The position numbers were made by a program, and so were the translations under genes. A stretch of 64,000 bases of DNA from Bretschneidera sinensis (lineage: Eukaryota > Streptophyta > Magnoliopsida > Brassicales > Akaniaceae): the NCBI GenBank assembly GCA_023935145.1, contig CM043702.1, positions 61,049,001 to 61,113,000 on the forward strand. Direction: 5' to 3'. A model generated the notes under the pieces. That model made no database searches, had not been told where the DNA came from, and worked only from the letters and a program-made list of their open reading frames with translations. Below, one piece after another: positions 55,382 through 64,000 of this stretch. Position 1 is the stretch's first letter, and each line of letters starts with the position of its first letter.

Positions 55382-56626
55382 GTTGACCCCTAACTTGATT
55401 TTCATAATGACAAAATAATATTGAATTGATCTAATAATTTTATCTAAGTGTTTAAGCCTTTAAGGTTGTTACACTCAAATACATGTCCGCAACTCTGAAG
55501 AAGTCTAAAGAACAAGATTAGAAGCTCTTCAGGTAGTTGAAATATTGCATATCTTCTCTCAATTACCTAGCTGAGTTTATGGCTCATTTTATTTTTCAAA
55601 ATGCTATAGAGAAAATCATTTAAACTTGTCTTATTTTTTTAAGTCAAAGTAAACCAGAAAAATTTCGCTTCAATTGATTCAATGGACTGAATGGATCATT
55701 AAGTCGACAGAATGAAGGATAAAATGTCCTAACCTTTGATTCAGTTGACTGAATGACTGATTAAGTCGACTGAATGAAGAGTAGAACCTTCTAGCCTTTG
55801 ACCCAGTCGACTGAATAAAGGCTAGAGAGTTCTCTCTCTCTAGTCCAATCGACAATATGGTTCATACAGTTGACTGAATCAAGCCACTAAAGCAAAATTA
55901 CCTTAATTCAGTCGATTGAACCAATCATTCATTCGACTGAACCAAGCATTCCATCGACTGAACACTCGACTATAATGGCTAGTTTTTGAAAAGAATGGCG
56001 TGGGTTAGAGCATGTAATGCTCCAAAATGACCATACCTTGTGTGTAATGACCATATGGAGTTAAGTCTATATAAACCACATTTCAAATGAGCAAACCTAA
56101 CAAGATCATTGAATTTATTCTAAAGCTCAAAAATATCTTTTAAAGCTTTCAAAATTCTTCTTGAGTCATCTTTAAAGATTTGTTCTTGAAAGAAAGATAT
56201 TCTTCATTTGTAAAGCATTAATTGTAATCTCTCTTACACTAATCTAAATCTTAAATTTCAATCATTGTAAAGAAAAAGAGTTAATGTTACACTTAGAAGT
56301 GTTTAGGTGTTAAACACTTTAGTGTAAACTTTCTTGGAAGAGAACTTTGTAAGGGTTTGGGTAACACCTCTGAAGTTGGTTGTTTGTTTTAGTGAAATAT
56401 TTCAAGGAGTCTCCTTGAAGAGAGTGGACATAGGGTCGAAAGTTTTTGTTATTTCTGAACCACTATAAACGAAGTTTACATTTTCTTATCATTTACTCCT
56501 TTAAATTCTAGTAATATAATTCTTGTGGTTTATTCATGATTTCATTGACTGTTTAAAACTTTCTTTTTATTTGCAAAAAGTTTTACAAACCAATTCATCA
56601 TCTCTTGGGTTACACTTCGGTTTACA
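55382..56626 (+). repeat. Copia II 3' LTR (1245 bp)
   Basis: TGTTGACCCCTAACTTGATT to TTTACA. About ten copies of a TCAGTCGACTGAA-like motif lie at 55680-55972, including the perfect palindrome CAGTCGACTG at 55804-55813. Promoter elements probably lie near 56060-56100 (CTATATAAACC at about 56067). Confidence 0.88.
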
Positions 56627-56676
56627 GTTTGCTTGCAATTTTTTTTCTTTGTTTGTAACTTTTGTCAATTTTGTTT

Positions 56677-56743
<67 letters not shown>

Positions 56744-57559
56744 GAGCTTCTCATGTTTCATTAGCTTAATTAGCTTAAGCTTTTGTCGTTTCGTTAACTA
56801 AGCATTTGATGAGACTACTGATTTATTAATCGACGATCAGCGTTTACAAAAGGGTTTATTGTTATTATTATGGTTTTATTAATTAAATTGTTTGATTGAG
56901 ATTTCTAGAAGCTTGTGTTTGAATAAATAGTTTCATTCATGATCATAACCTACATGTTAAAGGAGAGATTCTTGTCTAAGCTAGATTCGATTAGAAATTC
57001 AATGTTGAGTGAAATAAAGTTCATTAGTAATTATGTGAAAGTTGAATAGTAGTAACTTCCCACTAGTATTATCATTTTTCAAATTTTGTTGGGATAAGTG
57101 TTAATTTATGTGTGGTATCGATCTAGCTCTTGTCTAAACAAGCATGTATGATAATGATGATAAGAAAAAAAAATTATTGGTCATTATCTCAAGTCAAAAG
57201 TATTTGACTGTCATGAGTTCTTAAGATCAATTTTTTTTTGGTCAAGAACTCCTTTATAATTACTAAGGAAAAGTTGATGTTATGGGATGGGAGGAATAAA
57301 AGCATATTATTTTTGCTTATTGAGTTTTATTACAATAAATTTTCTCGTATCTTTCAAGTTAAATAATATTTCTCCTCAATTTTAAAATATTAATAAATTA
57401 TTGTATCCGTCCAATTTTTTAATCATTTTAAAAGATTTTTTTACACATACTTAGAACAAAAGCGTGTGGATTCTTTTGTTAAATTAGGCATGTGGGGTGC
57501 TTGATTAAAATGATTTGACATGTAAATATATTATTTATTATATATACATTCAAATAATA
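56627..57559. other. AT-rich gene-free DNA with TA microsatellite
   Basis: A 60-bp AT microsatellite lies at 56681-56740. Apart from that no feature was seen; open frames here read only Ile-Tyr runs. Confidence 0.7.
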
Positions 57560-58820
57560 AATGCTATTTCCTTTTTCTATATATTTATAAATTACTACTA
57601 TTTAGTGTTGTACAAAAGATAAACTGTACATCAAGCCTTGTAAGTGCAGCTAGAGATGAGAATATGTCAATTAATAAGTCTAGTTGTTTAAAAAATTAAC
57701 AGCCTAAGTGGACATTGCAAAATGAAAAGAAGAGAGCTTTTTTCGTTGCCCATACATTTGCATGATTCTTCTGTTAACTCTAGCTAGCTTTTGCGTACCG
57801 TGATGCTTACAAAATTTTGTAAAATAATTATCTGGTGGACGAGTCGGAGGTATTAGCTTGCCCAAGTTGTATTATTTTCTCTAAAGATTAAATAATAAAT
57901 TTTCACTTTGTATGAATTCAAAGATTAAGAAATTTTATTAATTACTCTTGATGGGTATTAAAACACCATTTTATCAACTCAAAGATTAAAAAATATGAAT
58001 TATATATAAATCATTTAAATAATTAGAATAATAATGAAAAGTAATTTGGATAATGTGATTTTCATCATCCAATCATATATTTGGAAAAAAAATTTCAAAA
58101 TTACTAGAAATGATCTTTTCCTTTATTGAAAGATTGATAATAAAAGTGTCTTATTTTTAATTGATGACAATTATTTTGAGACATTTTGAAATGAAAATGA
58201 AACCTATTATTCATTAAAAAAAGAAGTTATTGCGTCAAAAGAAAATTTTATGGACTAATTTGTCATCTTCAATTAATACCATCTTTCACCAAGTCAATAG
58301 AGATCATTGACCAACACTAACTTTAGATTCTCTCTATCCTTCTGGTTGGGGGCGAAGGGAAATACCTCTATCAATGCAATAATCAACGGTCTAGTGGGTA
58401 ACGTTTAATGTAAGGGAGTGGTCCAGTATCCAATAGGAAATAGAGTTAAGAGCAATACAAAAAATACACCACTAGAACTAAATAAGTCAAATGACTAATA
58501 AATGCAAAGAAATTTTTTAGTAATTGACGGTTAACCGTAAAATTTTAGAATTGTGATTCTCTCAATTTTGTAAAGGAAATGTTGAGAGAAATTGTCAATA
58601 TCTCAATCATAAAAGAAAAATATAACACATGTTTTTTAAAGCTCAAAATATTTTGTTAAATGATGAAATTTAAATTAATTTGATTTAACTTGTCTTTAAA
58701 ACAATTTTCAAACATTTTGTAGTTTTAATCACATTCAAATACAATAAATTCTTTTTTCATAAACTAGAATTCAATGATGAAAACCTAAACTTTTTAGGTA
58801 ATGACTTTCAAAAGTTGAAA
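57560..58820. repeat. Segmental duplication block, copy 3
   Basis: Collinear, with divergence, with parts of 44560-45000 and 48340-49300 and with 32867-33790. Shared phrases include GTACATCAAGCCTTGTAA-type sequence, ATTCTCTCTATCCTTCTGG and AATGTAAGGGAGTGGTCCA. Gene-free. Confidence 0.75.
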
Positions 58821-59590
58821 GGAAATTGAGTTAAGAACAAACAAAAAAAATATAAAATTATATAAAATTTATTTATTTAAAACCACATGAAAACCTAATT
58901 TTTCATTATTATTATGAATTCAGTTAATTTGTATGGTAACTCAACCATTACTTTTTTTTCTTTAATAATTGCACCCATAGTTGTCACTTTCATTTCGTTT
59001 CAATCGAAGCGTTTCGATTTTAGTACTAACCCAAAATAAAGCACCTATATATTTCGTTTCACTTTTTATTTTGATCCGTTTAGGTTGTTTTGGTCCAATT
59101 TGGTTTGTTTTGACTGAAATATTACAATATAATTTTTTTGTATTTTAAAAAAATTAAGGGAATAATTTAAAATTTTTCACTTTTTCTTTTCAATTAAATG
59201 ATATGAGTGATACATTATCTTTATTATTTGATATTTGAAAGATAATTATTTTTATAATTATATATATTTTAAATATATATAATTTGATAAATATATATTT
59301 AAAAATAAAAATCAAATCTAAAACAATACATTAAAACATATCGAAATTAAAATATTTTATTTAAATATCCAACCCGATGTTGCGTTCTCAAATCTTTTCG
59401 AGGCAAAAGACACATGAGATAACCGGAGACGTACTAACAAAAATGACTACTATCGGTCCAACTCACCAGGATAATTGTATTTCTACCATACATCATAGGG
59501 AGTAGATAATTTACCTCTGTTTGGTGGAGCCCACACTATCTTTTAACTTACACACAATAAACATGTGTAATCAGAATATACATTAAACAT

Positions 59591-59628
<38 letters not shown>

Positions 59629-60190
59629 GTTTGTTGTCGGTATTCTTTTTTCAGATTTTCAATACTCTTTTTAAAAATATGTTGAATCGATTTATCTATC
59701 TTAAGTTCATTCACTTTTTTATATTTTTGGTATAATGAAACTTGATTATGGAGATTTTAGGATCAAGTCTATACTAATGTTGAAGTTTTGAAGAATTTGA
59801 TTGATCAAACATCTTTAAATTCTAGTTTTTATTTACTTTTATATGGTTTGTATAGTTTTTGTATGGTTTGTTTGAACTTTGTGTGAAGTGGTTTAAAGTA
59901 CTTAATTTATAAGATTTAATAAATTCTTGTATTGATTTGATTTTCGATATAATGAATGATGAATAATTGTAATAAAATATTTTTTCTCACGTGATATGTA
60001 TATTTGCATTAATTTTTAAGTGAAAAATACTAAACCGATGATCCAAACCAACCCAAACCGATTTGAATAACTTGGATTAGACTGAAGTTTGAGGGGTTTA
60101 TGGATCGAATTGAGTTGAAATTTTTTTAACCCAATATAATTGGATTGAGTTTATTTGTTAGATCAACCTAATCCAATCTTACCTATGCCC
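58821..60190. other. AT-rich gene-free DNA
   Basis: Nothing coding seen. A TA microsatellite lies at about 59597-59622. Between 60040 and 60180 there are ACCCAA/TTGGGT-like imperfect inverted words, of the kind found at MITE ends, but no element could be bounded. Confidence 0.5.
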
Positions 60191-63000
60191 TGTTATAGAC
60201 ACCTAATTTCATTCCAAAAAATTTTAGCGGACCATGCACGGGTTCCTATGACGAATCTTTGATCCTAGTGTGCTCGGATTTGATAAATGAGGAAGTTTTG
60301 ATTTAATTGGAGTTCAATCCATTTAATTCACTTTGGATTTAAATCAATTGGATCTTATTTGATTCAATTAATCTAAGACCAAAGTTTTTATTTAAACTTT
60401 AACCCACTTCAAAACTCACTAAAGCCCATTGATCTTTCCTAAGCCCAAACATTTTTGGCCAAATTTCAAGCCCAAAAATACTTCTAATTTTTAAGGATGA
60501 ATTTCTAATTTTACTCTCCACTTTGCATTCCTTGATTGGTTCACTTTTCTTAATGTAAAAGTTACTTTTTTACAACAAAAAAGATGTCTCTCTCCTCTCC
60601 CTATGTGGCTGGCCATAATGAGGAATTTTTACTCATCTTTTTTACTTTTTAAACTCACCTTTTCCTCCTAGGTTCTCTCACCTTCTTTTATACTAAATTC
60701 TACTTTTTTTCCACACAAAATAAGATTTTTTTCACCTAAAAAACAACAACAATGCACTTATAAAGTAGCTGATTTTTTCTTCCTCTTTGGATAGCCATAT
60801 GTACCAAAAAGAGAGAGTTTCTCTTCTCCTCTTTTTTGTTTAGTTAATTGGACATTACCTTATTAATCTTCCACCCTTTCCTAAATGTCAAATACCACCT
60901 TTCTCTACCCAAAAAATCACATTTTATACCCTAAAGACAGCACCTAAAAACAACAGTTTTTTTTTTATTTTTTATAATGTGAAGCCTTTTTCTCATTTCT
61001 TTTGTTTTGTAATTGCACTCTTTTTTTCCCTAAGCTTTTGTACTTTATTATGTATCAATAACCAAATAAAATTGTGTCTTTTCCACCCCCTTTGGTTGTC
61101 CAAAGAAAGGAAGTTTCTTCTCACCATTTTTACTTTTGCTTTGTTGAAAACACTCTAAAATGTTATTTCTTATTCACCTTTTTGCAAACCTTCTCTTCAC
61201 TTTTTTTCACCTCAAAGAAATCCCTCCCTCTTTCCCATGTCTAGCCACCTAAAAGTCTTTTTTCTCTCACTTTTCACTTGGTTTACAACACCTCACTTCT
61301 CTAGCCCCACCTTTACACCCCAAAAATGAAACATTTTTTTCATATAAAAAATTGAAACTACTTTTTCCCTTCCCTATATGACCAGCCATGTGTCTTTTTT
61401 TCACCCATTATTTTGCTTTTTTTAATCTCTTGGCCAGCCCTTACTCCTCCTATAAATACCCCTTTTTGCTAACACAAAAAAAAAAAAAAAAAAAAAAACC
61501 CACAACACTAAGGCAAAGTAATGCAAAAAAGAGAGAAAATAGAGAAAGTTTAGAGAGAAAGAAAGAAGTGAGGAAATAGAGAAAAAGAGAGAAGAGTAGG
61601 AAGATCAAAAAGAGGAATATAACAAAAGAGAAGAGAGTCTTCAAGAAAGGTGAGAAAAGAGCAAAGAGTGAAACACACAAGTAGAACTAGTGAGAGTTCT
61701 TCCTCATTTTTGGCCACCTTTTGTTTTTTGGTCTTCTAATCTTCATTGGAATCATTCTTCCAACTTCACTAAGTCCACAAGAGCACAAGTATCTCCGAAG
61801 ATAATCCCCGGGCGTAGAGATTTTCCTTAACCAAAGAAGGTTCTTTAAGCTTCTACTTTTTGCAAAATAAATTGCTAGCATGATTCATATGTTTAAACCA
61901 CCTTGAAAATAGACTAGATTAATTTAATTCACTTAGAAAGTTTCATCTTAAAATACTTACTAGTTTCTTAGCATTTTTTCTTTCACTAGTTATACATCTT
62001 TCTTTAGTTAGCTACTAGTCATATGTAGTCTCTTCGTTAAATACAATGTTAAGTTAACGGTAGTGTTAAAATTCTTTCTTTTAGTTTAGTACCTTAAGAA
62101 TTTTTATGTTCTTTAAGTTAGATGTTTTATTTTAAGTTGTTATTAATTACATGTGAACTTTAATTCTTTAAAAGAATTTTGGGCCCCCTTCGTCCTTGTT
62201 AATTTTGGGTCCCTTTGGCCCAATAATAATGTTACTAGTTACTAGTTATTTTGAATCTCATCTTTAAGGTAGTTTAGTTTAAATCTATTTAGCTTAATTC
62301 TTATTTTTTTTAACTTGTTTAGTTTAAAGTAGCTTAGTTTAATTCATTTAATTTAGTCTTCAAGTTCAATTCATCTAGTTTAAAATAATTTAATCTCAAT
62401 CCATCTAGTTTAACTTATATAATTAATCCACCTAGTTTAAATACACGCACTTTAATTTACTTCTCATCCATACTTTGCAAGTAGTTTTAATATTTTTTTC
62501 ATAGTCAAAGCAATTTATTTCCTTCAAATGCACACACTTTAGCTTTTTTTTCTCTCATTACTTTAAAGTTAATATTTGGTGTTGCCTTGTTTGAATAAAA
62601 ATTGTAAAATATGTGCTTGGTTTTATTAGTAGTGTATGATAATAATACTTGAATTAAAATTTTAATTAATTTTCTTGAAATACAAAAGACTAAACTTTAG
62701 TCTAGGTAAGAGAGAGATCTTTAAGTCCTCACTCTTTTGCACACAAATCTCCCAAGCTTTGGAATTTTTCACGTAGACCAATGACAAGAGATTTGACCCT
62801 CTTCAAGGTCAAATGGTAGCTTCTTACCCATCATCCTTGCTTTGTGCTTGGATAACAAACGACTTCTTGTCTAATACATTAAAAGAACACCCATCATGAG
62901 AGCCTCTTTACTATTTATAATACAAATGGCCCCTTGCTTTGTACTTGGACCATATGTTGGGTCTCTAGGTGTTTGAAGAAAACATTTTTTTTTGTTTTGC
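60191..63000 (+). repeat. Candidate long LTR or solo LTR, right end unresolved
   Basis: Starts TGTTATAGACACCTAATTTC and contains a strong TATA box (CCTATAAATACCCC, about 61449-61460) about 1.26 kb in, followed by an A-run, a purine-rich leader and T-rich DNA. A TG start, a long pre-TATA region and no coding capacity are what a long Gypsy LTR would show. No second copy, target duplication or primer-binding site was found, so the end is a guess. Confidence 0.35.
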
Positions 63001-63797
63001 TTTTGTGTTTGTTTATTTGTTTTTAATAATTTTTTTTAATTTAAAGTTTTTGCTTCTTTCTTTTTTCTTGAGGCTCATCAGACCCAAATCTACTTGAATT
63101 AGTTTTTGTTATTGCACTCACAACATACAACAATTTATATACCAAAGAATAAATCATGAAAAATATGACTTTCTATTTCCAAAACAAATCTTTTGCATTC
63201 ATTTTGTTTTGCAAATGTGATGAATATGATGAAATGTTCAACTTCAAATTTAGGTGTCGGTCCACACCTAAATTCTTATGGATGCACTTTTCTAACTATC
63301 TTTATCATAATTTAGCTTCAATTTTAAGTATTATTTGCTTTAACAACAATTTTGGTTTATTATTTATAGGATGCTTTCTGAAACATTAGAATCGAAGTTA
63401 TATTTTTAGATTCTTCGTTGATATCAAATGCATAAGAAATTTTTGTATAAGACCCGGCTTATCATATGTCATATCCACGTCCGTCAGCTCCTACTCCGCA
63501 TATTTAATGATATAAGACTTGATCAGTCGGTGTCTATGTAAGAATTTATTTAAATATACAATTAGTTGACTAAAATTTTCTCCAAAAGTTTTTTAAAACA
63601 AAAAAATTATTCAAGAAAAACACACAAAAGGAGAGAAAAAAGATATAGTTGCGTACATCATATCTGAATTGCTTCTTAAATTCGTCATTTTTGTCCTAAC
63701 TTGTAGGAGTATTTATCTTAGGTGTCTTATACAAGGGAGAATATATTTTTGATAATAAAGAAACCCAAATTAATATTTATGAGATATTATTTCTATT
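63001..63797. other. Gene-free AT-rich DNA
   Basis: A 77-codon frame at 63156-63389 has no recognisable motif. No feature is supported. Confidence 0.5.
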
Positions 63798-64000
63798 GAA
63801 TTCTTTGTGGCTTCATATAATGGTCTTGAAACGACAAATGACATTAATTCGAAGAAAGAATTTCCAATGCAGTCGAAGAAATAAGAAGGTCATCAAAAGC
63901 ATCCAATTCAAAATAGAGGGGGAAAATCTTACATAAACGGTTCTTCTTTACTCAATTTCCCATGGAGTCATAGAAAGGATAAAGAAAATTAATTATTTTG
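63798..64000. repeat. Dispersed/segmental repeat, copy 3 (cut by window edge)
   Basis: From ATTCTTTGTGGCTTCATATA it matches 21316-21560 and in part 46190-46240, running off the end of the window. It suggests that the duplicated unit continues beyond 64000. Confidence 0.8.

Larger units (their letters stand above)
51036..56626 (+). mobile_element. Copia element II (SIRE/Maximus-like), decayed
   Basis: Order: 5' LTR remnant (about 100 bp), tRNA-Met primer-binding site, gag, protease, integrase, RT, polypurine tract, 3' LTR. The protease-integrase-RT order is Ty1/Copia. Long LTR ends TGTTGACCCC...TTTACA and the gag type suggest the SIRE/Maximus group. The 5' LTR is truncated, the RNase H is missing and every domain has stops, so it is inactive. 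Confidence 0.9.

Noticed and set aside
56523..56801. Open frames across the TA microsatellite
   Set aside because: They read alternating Ile-Tyr from the microsatellite.
1..64000. tRNA, rRNA or other structural RNA genes
   Set aside because: None was recognised by eye; the tRNA-like strings are retrotransposon primer-binding sites.

Overview
This is nuclear DNA from a flowering plant, most likely a eudicot; the species cannot be fixed from the sequence. Evidence: AT-rich intergenic DNA, plant LTR-retrotransposon lineages (Athila and TAT of Ty3/Gypsy, a SIRE-like Ty1/Copia), plant primer-binding sites, and intron-containing fragments resembling plant VTI1, SNF2 and KUP/HAK genes. I see no convincing intact host gene. 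The window is a nest of transposable elements set in degenerate, duplicated intergenic DNA.

Layout. 1-3966: AT-rich or C/T-rich DNA without a recognisable gene. 3967-21315: a decayed TAT-lineage Ty3/Gypsy element (TAT-A, pol on the minus strand) with a 25-copy 48-bp minisatellite, an antisense gene, gag, protease, RT, two RNase H domains, integrase and one LTR. It is interrupted by an internally deleted Athila element (Athila-1, 5830-11795, target duplication AGGGT) and by a solo Athila-type LTR (14788-16101, target duplication CTCGT). 21316-32866: duplicated intergenic DNA, then a Copia fragment split by a 10.4-kb terminal-inverted-repeat transposon (22036-32479, target duplication TAG). That transposon carries pieces of at least three unrelated host genes (VTI1-type SNARE, SNF2 helicase, KUP/HAK potassium transporter) and was itself hit by Athila-2 (22698-28400, target duplication TTTAC). 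34664-44370: a second, more complete TAT element (TAT-B) with both LTRs, its own about 47-bp minisatellite and the same antisense gene. 44371-51035: duplicated intergenic DNA with a 0.8-kb direct repeat bearing CACTA-like ends. 51036-56626: a decayed SIRE-like Copia element. 56627-64000: AT-rich duplicated DNA and a candidate LTR.

How the parts work together. Nothing here looks able to move on its own: all gag-pol frames carry stops, frameshifts or deletions, and the Athila elements lack most of RT, RNase H and integrase. The most distinctive biology is in the two TAT elements. Each carries a convergent antisense, spliced gene with its own TATA box (the arrangement known from maize Grande). 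Each also carries a minisatellite whose monomer folds into a hairpin: the two arrays share the stem base CCGAGC/GCTCGG but have different loops. The gene-capturing transposon, with all identifiable fragments on one strand, is the other prominent find.
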